The notes beneath the pieces are model-generated. The model saw only the letters and a list, made by a program, of their open reading frames with translations. It ran no database searches and was not told where the DNA came from. Shown here in pieces: positions 50,643-59,042 of a stretch of DNA of 64,000 bases. Both the position numbers and the translations under genes were made by a program. Positions within the stretch are counted from its first letter, which is position 1. The number at the start of each line of letters is the position of its first letter. The stretch comes from Bdellovibrionota bacterium (GTDB lineage: Bacteria; Bdellovibrionota; Bdellovibrionia; Bdellovibrionales; JAMPXM01), in contig CAUJGS010000040.1 of NCBI GenBank assembly GCA_963170185.1, forward strand, positions 1 through 64,000, in the 5' to 3' direction.

Positions 50643-51326
50643 CTATGGGGTGAAGATGGGAGCGCGGTCGGCGGTAAGAACTCCATTTTCCAACGTAAAG
50701 AGAAAAACTGAGCCGTTGACGACGTCAATCGGCGTTTTCTCTTCCGGTAAAAGCGAATGCAGAAGTCGCCTCACAAGCCCCCCGTGCGTGGCAACCGCGA
50801 TCCGGCGAAGCCCCGAGCCGTCGGAAACTTGAGATCCCATCGTCGAATGCTGCTCACGTGCGAGATCCAAAATGGCCGCGGTCGCGCGATCGCGCACATC
50901 CGCCTTCGACTCACCTTCCGGGAACCTCGCATCCCAGGTCGACTCTCCAAGCCCGATCCACTGATTCCAAATCTCTTCACCAAACTGCGTGACCAACTCT
51001 TCGCGATTGAGACCCTCTGCTTTTCCAAGATGCGTTTCGCGAAAACGCGGGTCACGACGAATCAAAGCGTGGTCTTTCAGACGAAACGCAATCGCCGCCG
51101 TCTGCAACGCTCGCGTGAGATCGGACGAAACAAGATCTCGCTGCAAAAAGAACTCTCCGGCGCCGGCGCCTTCCCCTCCTTTTACGAAGGAGTCAAAGAA
51201 CTCACGCAGAGCTTCGGCCTGTTTCAGGCCGGTGGGATTTAAAGGGATATCCGCGCTACCTTGCATCTTCCCTTGTTTATTCCAGTCGGTCTCTCCGTGC
51301 CGAAAAAGATAGAACTCGTGCTTCAT
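50643..51326 (-). CDS. Histidine phosphatase / phosphoglycerate-mutase-like
   Basis: 227 residues of histidine phosphatase branch 1. LFRHGETDWNKQG carries the phospho-accepting His, RFRETHLGKAEG the acid Glu, and IAVATHGGLVRRLL the second catalytic His. The size and RHGETDWN motif match GpmB/CobC-type phosphatases rather than glycolytic GpmA. It is cytoplasmic and the substrate is unknown. It lies 21 bases after the LEA-type lipoprotein gene in the same direction. GGGGATG upstream of the ATG serves as a ribosome-binding site. Confidence 0.88.
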   Translation of the reverse strand: MKHEFYLFRHGETDWNKQGKMQGSADIPLNPTGLKQAEALREFFDSFVKGGEGAGAGEFFLQRDLVSSDLTRALQTAAIAFRLKDHALIRRDPRFRETHLGKAEGLNREELVTQFGEEIWNQWIGLGESTWDARFPEGESKADVRDRATAAILDLAREQHSTMGSQVSDGSGLRRIAVATHGGLVRRLLHSLLPEEKTPIDVVNGSVFLFTLENGVLTADRAPIFTP

Positions 51327-51347
51327 GACAACATCCCCAAAAACCGA

Positions 51348-51797
51348 CTACCGAAGCTTAAGATCGCCGCCGTGATCAAACGGCAATGTGAAAAGACCGA
51401 CACGCGCCTCACCGCGAACTTTATAGGCGGCCGTACCCTTGGTGATAAGATCCATCACCGACGAGAACACTTGCGAATATTGAAATGGCACCGGAATCTC
51501 CACTCGCGATGTCGATCGCGCCTGAAGCTTGGCGATCTCTTTGACCTCGGCTTTGGCGACTTCGCGCCCGCCGATCTCAAGAGCGTAGTTGAGTTCATCC
51601 ACCGTCAAAGTCACACCGTTGGGATTCGTGACATCAATGGCGATCACGGCCGTGGCGCCATCCTTTGTGGCATCTCGAACCGCTACCGAATGAAACTGCA
51701 CCTGCGGTTTCTCCAACACCGATTCCACGAGACTCTGGCAACCCAAGAGACCGATGAGGCCGAAACTCAACGCCACCACGGCTAACAGCTTTCCCAT
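51348..51797 (-). CDS. LEA14/WHy-domain lipoprotein
   Basis: The start at ATG 51797 follows AGAGGAAA; the track adds 25 spurious residues. The product has 149 residues with lipobox LLGC (Cys20). The mature part matches the LEA type-2/WHy beta-sandwich: KPQVQFHSVAVRDATKDGA, IAIDVTNPNGVTLTVDELNY and STSRVEIPVPFQYSQVF. In plants and bacteria the domain is linked with desiccation or stress tolerance; here its role at the outer membrane is unknown. Confidence 0.8.
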   Translation of the reverse strand: MGKLLAVVALSFGLIGLLGCQSLVESVLEKPQVQFHSVAVRDATKDGATAVIAIDVTNPNGVTLTVDELNYALEIGGREVAKAEVKEIAKLQARSTSRVEIPVPFQYSQVFSSVMDLITKGTAAYKVRGEARVGLFTLPFDHGGDLKLR

Positions 51798-51982
51798 TTT
51801 CCTCTTCTCCAAATGCCATTTTTGGCCAATTTGGGGCGCTCGCCTGACAGAACACGGCACCCTCGCCCTCACAATCTACCGCCGTCGACCATAAATCCCA
51901 ATGGATTTCGCCTCAAATAGGGGTCTCCGTCTTGCACCTTAGTGCCGGGTCGAAACTCGATTTTGATTTTTGGAGGATTACT

Positions 51983-52597
51983 ATGAAGCACATGCGAATG
52001 GCTCTCTTCACTGCTCTCTTAAGTCTCACGACCATGCAGGTCGGTTGTACGGATCGCGAAGTCGCAGCTGGTGCGGCCGGCGCGGTTATCGGCGCAATCA
52101 TTGTGGATTCTGCTCATCGCAGCCCACCACCAACACGCTCCGTTCATCGCTGTGAAGTTCGCCAACGCGAACATTGCGGTTACTACCCTGTATATGGCGG
52201 TGGCACTGTTCGCCGTTGTTCGTACCAAACAATCGACACATGCGGCGGACGTTATCGCAAAATGGGTGATAACTCGGCAGAGGCGTTGGATATCACGGAT
52301 ATCGCACAAATGTACCAACTCCAGCCAGAATCGGCTTCGAAGCTGATCATCGCTCTTGATCAAGCTCAGAAAGCACAAGACGACGCATCGGCAGCAGCTG
52401 CTTGGGCACAAATCGGCGTTGACCTTCAAGAAGCACGCAGCCTTGGAAACTCTGGCTCGCTCTCTTCGGCATCGATCGATCGTATCGCTCGCACACTCGA
52501 TCAAGACGTGAACGCGACGAACACAATGGTTAACGGAATCTTGGCGACAGCTCGTCAGCTGCAAGCCGAAAAGAACCAGAACCAAAACATGAACTGA
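51983..52597 (+). CDS. Lipoprotein with glycine-zipper segment
   Basis: ATG 51983 is preceded by GGAGG at 6 bases, so the first 17 track residues are dropped; 204 residues remain. The signal peptide ends VGC (Cys22). Next comes AAGAAGAVIGAIIVD, a glycine-zipper-like segment that may insert in or associate with a membrane. A Cys/Tyr/Arg-rich section follows (HRCEVRQREHCGYYPVYGGG, RRCSYQTIDTCGG), and then a helical C-terminus ending QAEKNQNQNMN. No family is recognised. It is followed by a strong terminator. Confidence 0.72.
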   Translation: MKHMRMALFTALLSLTTMQVGCTDREVAAGAAGAVIGAIIVDSAHRSPPPTRSVHRCEVRQREHCGYYPVYGGGTVRRCSYQTIDTCGGRYRKMGDNSAEALDITDIAQMYQLQPESASKLIIALDQAQKAQDDASAAAAWAQIGVDLQEARSLGNSGSLSSASIDRIARTLDQDVNATNTMVNGILATARQLQAEKNQNQNMN

Positions 52598-52626
52598 TCT
52601 TAGATAAGGACCGCTACATGCTGTCC

Positions 52627-52656
52627 ACGCCCGCCGTCTTCGGCGGGCGTTTTTTT
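52627..52656 (+). terminator. Intrinsic terminator after glycine-zipper lipoprotein
   Basis: ACGCCCGCCG-TCTT-CGGCGGGCGT is a perfect 10-base GC-rich stem with a 4-base loop, followed by TTTTTT. The end of the T-run overlaps the stop codon of the convergent response-regulator gene. Confidence 0.95.
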
Positions 52657-53041
52657 ATGGCGAGACCTGCCTTGTCACCTCAAGCACACGCGCCCGAAGT
52701 TTTTTTAAGCTAAACGGCTTAGGGATCAATTCTTCAAAGCGCAACGTCTTAGCATCTCCCTGATGCAATTCCGCATATCCAGAGAGCAGGAACACGTATG
52801 GAGGCGCCTTCGGATAGCGCTGACGAATTCGCGCAAGCAGAGAAACGCCGTCGCCTCCAGACATGCGCACATCGCTTAAAACAACTGTCGGTTGAAATTC
52901 CTCGAAGACCTCAAAGCCTTCGTCACCGCCACTGGCCGTTCGCACAGCGGCACCCATCGCCAGAAACTCCTCCGCGAGAATTTCTCGGAGTTCGGACTCG
53001 TCATCGACGATCAAGATCGAAACACCCTTAAGGCTCTGCAC
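52655..53041 (-). CDS. Single-domain response regulator (CheY-like)
   Basis: 128 residues, receiver domain only. ILIVDDESELREILAEEF has the acidic pair, VVLSDVRMSGGDGVSLLARI the phospho-accepting Asp, VFLLSGYAE the switch Ser, and LIPKPFSLKKLRARV the conserved Lys. No output domain exists, so it acts by protein contact or in a phosphorelay. It lies 21 bases behind the ABC-importer binding-protein gene; no kinase is nearby. Confidence 0.9.
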   Translation of the reverse strand: MQSLKGVSILIVDDESELREILAEEFLAMGAAVRTASGGDEGFEVFEEFQPTVVLSDVRMSGGDGVSLLARIRQRYPKAPPYVFLLSGYAELHQGDAKTLRFEELIPKPFSLKKLRARVLEVTRQVSP

Positions 53042-53062
53042 CCATTCCCCTTTTTATATCCG

Positions 53063-54061
53063 CTAAATATCCGCCGGGAAATACCCGTCCGCGGAAGGGC
53101 GTTTTTCGATAACCTTCATCGAGCGCAGCTGCTCCTCGAGCTCTTGCCAGCGGGCCGCTGTCATTTTCCCGAGATCCGCCTTGTCGGCCTTTGCCGGTTC
53201 GATCAGAAGTCTTTGCGCAATCGCCATCTCCTTCATCGTCGCAAGATCGATGGAAGGATTTAGCTCATTCATTTTGGCATTGGTAAGGTCCAGAGCTTTT
53301 GGGTCGTCCAAATACAGACGCCAGCCCTGGCGAACGGTTTCCAACACGCTCTTCACCAAAGCGGGCTTCTCTTTTAAAAGCGCCCGCCGCGTGACTAAAA
53401 CCGTCGTGTAAGGGTTGAACCCGCTATCAGCCACCAAGAACGTCTTCACCTTCGCACCCTGTTTTGCCGCAAGCAAAGGCTCGGAGGTGATGAAGCATTG
53501 CTGAGAGTGGTCTTTGCGTCCCAAAAAGTTAGACACTCCACCCAAGTAAGGAACAATGGAAGCTCTCATCCCCGCCGAATAGCGAGTTTGCAGATAACGC
53601 GCATAAGGCAGTCCCTTTTGCATCGCAATCGTGCCCGGGCTCTTAAAAACATCCGCCAGCGACTCAAAACCGCGATCCGAATGAGTCATCACACCCTGGG
53701 GATTCGTTTGATACGTCGCAAACAAGGCGACGAGATCAATTCCACGCACACGAGAGACCACGATCTCATCGCCGCTGGCGAGGCCGAAATCGAACTGCCC
53801 TGAAGCGATCATCTGCACAACTGGCGTGCCCGCCCCGCCGGGTGCGATCTCAAGCTCGATACCATGTCCCTTGTCGATCTCCATGAGCGACGCCGTATAA
53901 AATCCGCCAAACTGCGGTTCCGGTTTCCAGTTGAGCGCCAGCTTCACTTTTTCCGGTGCCTTCGTCTTCGCCTGTGCGAAACATCCCATTGAGACCGCGA
54001 GAATCGACGCGATAGTCAGAGATGATAAAAACGAACGACGCAAAACAGAACACGAAATCAT
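53063..54061 (-). CDS. ABC importer substrate-binding protein, ThiY/NMT1-like
   Basis: The start at ATG 54061 overlaps the permease stop as ATGA and has GAGGG upstream, so 6 track residues are dropped; 332 remain. A signal sequence (FLSSLTIASILAVSMGCFAQA) contains a Cys that is not a perfect lipobox. The family N-terminus VKLALNWKPEPQFGGFYTAS and IASGQFDFGLASGDEIVVSR are typical of NMT1/THI5-like binding proteins for thiamine pyrimidine (HMP) precursors. FITSEPLLAAKQG and GFNPYTTVLVTRRALL follow. Riboflavin, nitrate or sulfonate analogues remain possible substrates. Confidence 0.85.
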   Translation of the reverse strand: MISCSVLRRSFLSSLTIASILAVSMGCFAQAKTKAPEKVKLALNWKPEPQFGGFYTASLMEIDKGHGIELEIAPGGAGTPVVQMIASGQFDFGLASGDEIVVSRVRGIDLVALFATYQTNPQGVMTHSDRGFESLADVFKSPGTIAMQKGLPYARYLQTRYSAGMRASIVPYLGGVSNFLGRKDHSQQCFITSEPLLAAKQGAKVKTFLVADSGFNPYTTVLVTRRALLKEKPALVKSVLETVRQGWRLYLDDPKALDLTNAKMNELNPSIDLATMKEMAIAQRLLIEPAKADKADLGKMTAARWQELEEQLRSMKVIEKRPSADGYFPADI

Positions 54062-54801
54062 TTCGGAACCCTCATCCATGAACGCAAGAAGAGCTTAGAC
54101 ACTAGATCAATCAATCCCACGAGAGCCAATCCTAAAAAGGATGACAGAAGCACCGCTGCAAAGACTTTATCGAGCCTCTGCTGCGTTCTCGCGGCATCTA
54201 CAACCTCGCCCAGACCTCCACCGGCAACAAATTCGCCAACGACCGCACCGATCACAGCCAAACCAGCCGCGATTTTTAGCCCCGTAAAAATCGACGGCAT
54301 CGCCGTCGGTAGACGTAGTTTCCACAATGTTTGAAACCGAGAGGCTTTGTGCAATCGAAAGAGATCCAAAAGCATCGGGTCTGGCGCCAAGAGGCCGGCG
54401 ATCGAATTGGCGATCATTGGAAAAACTGAAACGATAAACGCACTTGCCATCACCGTCGGTCGACCAAATCCGAACCAAATCACCAACACCGGCGCCAGCG
54501 CAATAATCGGCACCGTCTGAAAGAAAACCGCGTAAGGCAAAAACGCATGACGAAGTCTCTCCGAGAGAGAAAGCACGACGGCCGCGAAAAGACCAAGCGT
54601 TAAACTCAAAAGAAGTCCAAGCACCGCCGCGATCGTTGTCGACTCAAGACCACCCAAAAGTTCTTTGTGATCGCGAACCAGCGAAACCAACACATCGGAA
54701 GTCGCCGGTAAGAGATAAGACGGCACAATCTCCGTTCTCACCAAAACTTCGACAACGAGACCCAGCGCTAGAAATGGAATCCAGGGTAAAAGGAAATTCA
54801 A
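54058..54801 (-). CDS. ABC importer permease, ThiX/SsuC-like
   Basis: 247 residues with about six helices. The EAA-type cytoplasmic loop is visible as LFRLHKASRFQTLWKLRLPTAMPSIFTG. KIAAGLAVIGAVVGEFV and LLSSFLGLALVGLIDLVSKL follow. It belongs to the BPD_transp_1 superfamily of SsuC/TauC/ThiX permeases and forms the membrane channel of the importer. It overlaps the ATPase gene by 4 bases and the binding-protein gene by 4 bases, so the three are translationally coupled. Confidence 0.88.
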   Translation of the reverse strand: MNFLLPWIPFLALGLVVEVLVRTEIVPSYLLPATSDVLVSLVRDHKELLGGLESTTIAAVLGLLLSLTLGLFAAVVLSLSERLRHAFLPYAVFFQTVPIIALAPVLVIWFGFGRPTVMASAFIVSVFPMIANSIAGLLAPDPMLLDLFRLHKASRFQTLWKLRLPTAMPSIFTGLKIAAGLAVIGAVVGEFVAGGGLGEVVDAARTQQRLDKVFAAVLLSSFLGLALVGLIDLVSKLFLRSWMRVPK

Positions 54802-55547
54802 TTCATCTCCTCGTCCGAACGGAACAAACCTTGAAGCTCTTGTACTTCGCTTGCGTGCTCCTTTGCGAACTCGAGAGAAAATCTCTGCTTAAAGCTTCGC
54901 TCGCCAACAAGCTTCGTTGTACGGTCTGCGATGACATTTGCGGGTCGTTTCGAAAACACGATCTGGCGCTGCCCAAGATACGCCGCTTCCGACATCGAGT
55001 GAGTAACAAAGACCACCGTCATCTGAAACCCGCGCCAGTAGCTAAGAAGATCATCTTGCAGATGAAATCTTGTCACTTCATCAAGCGCCGCAAAGGGCTC
55101 ATCCAGCAAAAGCAAATCCGGCTTCGTCACCAAGGCCCGAGCCAAGCTTGCGCGCATCTTCATGCCGCCAGAAAGCTCATGCGGCACTTTGTCGAGCGAC
55201 TCGCCCAAGCCCACAGAAACCAACGCCAACCGCGCTCGCTCTCGCAATTCTGAACCGCTTAAACCACCTTCTAGCTCGAGAGGCAGCATGACATTTTCAA
55301 GCGTCGTCCGCCACGGCAGCAGCTGTGGTTCCTGAAAAACATAAGAAACCCGAGCATCCGATGTTCGTACGCTACCTGTGTCGGGGGTCTCAAGACCCGC
55401 GATCATTCGCAAGAGGGTGGACTTGCCGCAGCCACTTGGTCCCAGCAAACACAGAAATTGCCCCTTGGGAATTCTCAAGTCCAACGACCGGACAACAACC
55501 CCGGTCTTGGGAAACGACTTCTGCGCGCGCTCGATCTCTACGAGCAC
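54798..55547 (-). CDS. ABC importer ATPase, ThiZ/SsuB-like
   Basis: 249 residues. Walker A LLGPSGCGKSTLLRMIAG, Q-loop in YVFQEPQLLPWRT, signature ELSGGMKMRASLARALV, Walker B LLLLDEPFAALDE and the switch His in VTHSMSEA are all intact. It powers the adjacent permease. Its start overlaps the glutathione-peroxidase stop by 10 bases, linking the importer to that gene in one transcript. Confidence 0.92.
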   Translation of the reverse strand: MLVEIERAQKSFPKTGVVVRSLDLRIPKGQFLCLLGPSGCGKSTLLRMIAGLETPDTGSVRTSDARVSYVFQEPQLLPWRTTLENVMLPLELEGGLSGSELRERARLALVSVGLGESLDKVPHELSGGMKMRASLARALVTKPDLLLLDEPFAALDEVTRFHLQDDLLSYWRGFQMTVVFVTHSMSEAAYLGQRQIVFSKRPANVIADRTTKLVGERSFKQRFSLEFAKEHASEVQELQGLFRSDEEMN

Positions 55548-56188
55548 GTCGCCGAATCCTTGCCCTTTTCGGGGGTCTTTTCTTGTAGGCGCGATTCAAT
55601 CAACTTCGTCACTTCGGCCGCCGACGGCTTCACCCGTGACTTAAACCGTCCCACCAGTTGTCCGTTGCGATCGATGACGAACTTTTCGAAATTCCAAGAA
55701 ACCGATCCCGTCATCTTCGGATTGGCATCCGTCGTAAGATAACGAAACACCGGCTGAATCGCGTCGCCCTTCACCGGGCCCTTTTCGAAAAGCGGGAACT
55801 TGGTGTTGAAGTTCGTTTCGCAAAAATCCTTGATGTCCTTGTTGCTGCCCGGCTCTTGCCCCAGGAAATCGTTCGACGGAAAGGCTAGAACCATGAACCC
55901 CTTGTCTTGATATTTCGCGTAAATGTCCTGCAGGTCTTTGTACTGCGAGGTGAAACCACAGCGAGACGCCGTGTTGACCACCATCAAAACCTTGCCCTTG
56001 TAATCCGCCAGTTTTACCGGAGAACCATCGATGCTCTTCACTTCGAAGTCGTAAAGTGACTTCTGTTTTTCCGTGCTCGCACCTTTGATCAGATCAGCAC
56101 CACAGGTCGCATCGCCAGCGGCTTGCGCTGTCGCGCTAAACAATGTTGCGGAAAGCATTAGAACCGAAATCTTTAAAAGACTCATCAT
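55538..56188 (-). CDS. Secreted glutathione-peroxidase-family enzyme
   Basis: 216 residues with a signal peptide (MMSLLKISVLMLSATLFSAT). The GPx motifs are VVNTASRCGFTSQY with Cys77 as the peroxidatic residue, VLAFPSNDFLGQEPGSN with the conserved Gln, and VSWNFEKFVIDRNGQLVGR with the Trp and Asn. Cysteine replaces selenocysteine, as in bacterial BtuE-type and thioredoxin-dependent forms. It should reduce peroxides in the periplasm. It lies 46 bases downstream of the giant lipoprotein gene and overlaps the importer ATPase gene. Confidence 0.9.
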   Translation of the reverse strand: MMSLLKISVLMLSATLFSATAQAAGDATCGADLIKGASTEKQKSLYDFEVKSIDGSPVKLADYKGKVLMVVNTASRCGFTSQYKDLQDIYAKYQDKGFMVLAFPSNDFLGQEPGSNKDIKDFCETNFNTKFPLFEKGPVKGDAIQPVFRYLTTDANPKMTGSVSWNFEKFVIDRNGQLVGRFKSRVKPSAAEVTKLIESRLQEKTPEKGKDSATCS

Positions 56189-56234
56189 AGACCCCTTGTG
56201 TGGAGATCTATGAGTTTAGCAAAGCCAGATGGGA

Positions 56235-59042
56235 TTAAGGAAGTCTCTCGGCAGCATCGCGCAGGGCGCCGATCCACGGTTTAGAAAGTTTCGACCACTG
56301 GACCTGACGCTGGCTGGGCAGATGCGGTTTTAACGTTTCTCCAGCAACCAGCATCGCCACCAAGGCCTCCAGATTAGGAGCCTTCGTCGAACCCGGCTGG
56401 TCCGCATAGAATGCCAATTCCGGCTTAAAGAAGTTCACATTGGTCGCAGAGAAGATGTCTTGCGCCTCATGGCGATAAATCGCAGCCGAAATTGCTTCCG
56501 ATGCATCCAACAGAGCCCGGATCACCAAAGCTTGTTCGATCAAACGTGGTTCTCCGCGTGGCCCAACAGCGACGCCGCCCTGTGTGCGCACGTAGGTAGG
56601 TCGAACCAGACCATCAAGGCCACGCGCCTCTTTGGAAAGGAAGTTGGCGATTGCCATCACCAATAGTTTGATATCTTGGCGACCACCGGTGAATTGATCC
56701 AACGGCGAGACGCCGTCGGCATCACGCTCCAACAAGACACTTGATCTCGTGTTTTCGATATCGTCGACCGCCTTCAAAAACACCGTCAAAGCCGATAGGA
56801 ATCTCGCGACATCCGCGATTTTTGCTTCCGTCGCTCGCTCGCCGTTGACGATATCAAATACGACGGCCATCGTTTCTTGCTCCGCTGGCGCCACGGCCGA
56901 GGGCGTAGGAACTCGAGGCGCTTCACCGGAAATCGCTCCCGACAGCTCGACCTGGGGCGAAAGCGACTCGTTGGCCCAGCGAATGCGTTTCTGCGGACTG
57001 ATTAGGCCGATACTAGAAGACTTCTTCGTCGCGTTCTGCAAAATAATCGCGGCATTGCCGATCGCCGCGGCGAAGAAGAGATCTTTCGGGAAAAGCTTTT
57101 GGTCGACTGCCTCGCGCGGGAGATCGGGAACGAAGTCGGCCAGTACGATGGAACCAAGCGTCTCGTCAAACTTGGTCGACTTCCAGTCCTTCAGCTGAAT
57201 AGCAAGCCGACTTAAACCTCGGATCATGTCCGCCTGCCCACCGACACTGACCGAGAGCTTCGTCGGAATCGTCGACGTCATCACGGCATCTGCGCGCGAG
57301 GTTTTACCAAGCTGAACGCTGTCGGGGACGGCAAACGACACCGGAGATCCCGACATCGTGCGAAGATTAAACCGACTGCGCGAAGACATGTCGCGGTCGA
57401 TGGAAACCGACAAGGCGTCAAACGACTTCGAGGCCTCCGTTTTAAATCCACCCACGACGAGAACTTTGTTGATCTGCTCAAACAGCGTTCGAGACAGGCT
57501 TTGATGCAGGCGAATCGGGTTTAAGCCCTGATTGGCGAGATACGGCTCAAGATGATTCTCCAACTGATCAACAGCCAGCGAGAGCCCAGCCCCGATCGCT
57601 CCAGCTCCAGTCACAAACCGCGAATTATTGGAAGTCGGCGTCTCAGCCGACGCCGAGATTCCGCTGTCTTCAAAGTCGATGCTCACGCGCAGACGAGTTG
57701 GTTCAACACCGTAAAAGGTCGCCTTTTCACGAATACCAAGCTTCGCGACCGCCATGCGATCCATGGCAACCCGCAAATAAGCACCGTAGTCTTGTGAAAT
57801 CTTCGTGATATTGCTCTTCTGACGACGAAGTTCACCGACGATCATGTTGCCGACTTCTTCGTGAAGTTTTGGCAAAAACGCCGTCGCCTGACTTTCAAGC
57901 TCACCGCGAATCGACGCCTGCGCCGCCTCGACGAGCTTGTTGCGAAGCTTGCGAACGCCATACTCTTCAAGCTGCGGCAGAATAAAAATCTCGCGCTTTA
58001 AAACGGTCAGGATTCCGCAACCTCGCTTCAGGCAATCAAGGTCTTCCACCGATTGGTCTTTAAAGAAATCGTAAAGCTCTTTGGAAACCGGTTTGAATTC
58101 TTGATCCCGTGTTTCGGGCGAAGCAGCTAGCCAGAAATCGATGAGCACCGAAAGCGCACGTTTGGCGGAGTTGATTCGCTCAGCGTCGCGCGGTAGCCGC
58201 TCGGCAAGATCCAACTGCTTGTTCAAGTCCGGACCAAGATCGATGTCCTCGGCCTTCAGGATTTCACGAATGCGCCGAACGAAGTCGTAAACCTTTGGTT
58301 CGTTGTACGCGAGCGCCGCCTGCGCGCGAATTCTCCCAATCTTGGGTCCAAAGTTGATGCGCAACTCATCGACAATTTGTTTTCGCACTTGTGGGTCGGC
58401 GTTGCTGGTTTCGACATCATGAACAAAGTCGACCAAGAACTTTTCAATACGACCGACGAGATCGACCAACGAAACCTGCGCCGTCGGCCACTGCGTCTGC
58501 GCGTTGCGAGACTTTAACAAATCCATGATGATCGGCTCTTGGGCCGTCAACATGTCGACACCTTCTTGAATCGAGGCTTCGGTATCCGAGCGCGTCTCGC
58601 CGATCGCCGCCGACACATACGGCGAACTCGCGATCGTGTGCGACCACGGAGTCGAAGTTTTCATCACGGCTTCGCGCATCTTTAAAGAAACTCGTGCGAT
58701 CTCAGGAGCGCGAACTTGGCGTGCAAGCCAGCTTAAGTCTTCCGCCGCGCGATACCACGTCGCAGTTTCAACCGCTCCTCGCCATTTGAAGCTGGAAGCC
58801 GAAGGCATCTGGTTAATCGAGATTTCGTCGACCGCGATATCACCGTCAGTTCGCGTCGGACCGAAGTCCATCTTCGCCTGTTTAAACTCGCGCGCCACCG
58901 GTTCGGGCGAACACCCAACCAATCCCACCAACACCAAAAGCACCGCGGTACATGAGATCGGTCGAGCCAAGGGCGAGACCAAGCTTCTGAAGCGCTTGCG
59001 CGAAGAAGCGATACTAAAAGAATAGCTGAAGCCAGAGTTCAT
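56235..59042 (-). CDS. Giant lipoprotein of unknown function
   Basis: The start at ATG 59042 follows AAGGATGG with 6 bases; the longer track ORF lies inside the upstream gene. The product has 935 residues. An Arg-rich n-region (SSRKRFRSLVSPLARP) and core end in lipobox LVGC (Cys44). The mature part is mostly helical to about residue 480, with a Cys pair in LDCLKRGCG. Then comes a region with beta character (RLRVSIDFEDSGISASAE) and a final helical part containing a Pro/Ala linker (APRVPTPSAVAPAEQ). No domain is recognised. The start overlaps the barrel-protein gene by 29 bases, so the two may form one outer-membrane complex. Confidence 0.75.
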   Translation of the reverse strand: MNSGFSYSFSIASSRKRFRSLVSPLARPISCTAVLLVLVGLVGCSPEPVAREFKQAKMDFGPTRTDGDIAVDEISINQMPSASSFKWRGAVETATWYRAAEDLSWLARQVRAPEIARVSLKMREAVMKTSTPWSHTIASSPYVSAAIGETRSDTEASIQEGVDMLTAQEPIIMDLLKSRNAQTQWPTAQVSLVDLVGRIEKFLVDFVHDVETSNADPQVRKQIVDELRINFGPKIGRIRAQAALAYNEPKVYDFVRRIREILKAEDIDLGPDLNKQLDLAERLPRDAERINSAKRALSVLIDFWLAASPETRDQEFKPVSKELYDFFKDQSVEDLDCLKRGCGILTVLKREIFILPQLEEYGVRKLRNKLVEAAQASIRGELESQATAFLPKLHEEVGNMIVGELRRQKSNITKISQDYGAYLRVAMDRMAVAKLGIREKATFYGVEPTRLRVSIDFEDSGISASAETPTSNNSRFVTGAGAIGAGLSLAVDQLENHLEPYLANQGLNPIRLHQSLSRTLFEQINKVLVVGGFKTEASKSFDALSVSIDRDMSSRSRFNLRTMSGSPVSFAVPDSVQLGKTSRADAVMTSTIPTKLSVSVGGQADMIRGLSRLAIQLKDWKSTKFDETLGSIVLADFVPDLPREAVDQKLFPKDLFFAAAIGNAAIILQNATKKSSSIGLISPQKRIRWANESLSPQVELSGAISGEAPRVPTPSAVAPAEQETMAVVFDIVNGERATEAKIADVARFLSALTVFLKAVDDIENTRSSVLLERDADGVSPLDQFTGGRQDIKLLVMAIANFLSKEARGLDGLVRPTYVRTQGGVAVGPRGEPRLIEQALVIRALLDASEAISAAIYRHEAQDIFSATNVNFFKPELAFYADQPGSTKAPNLEALVAMLVAGETLKPHLPSQRQVQWSKLSKPWIGALRDAAERLP

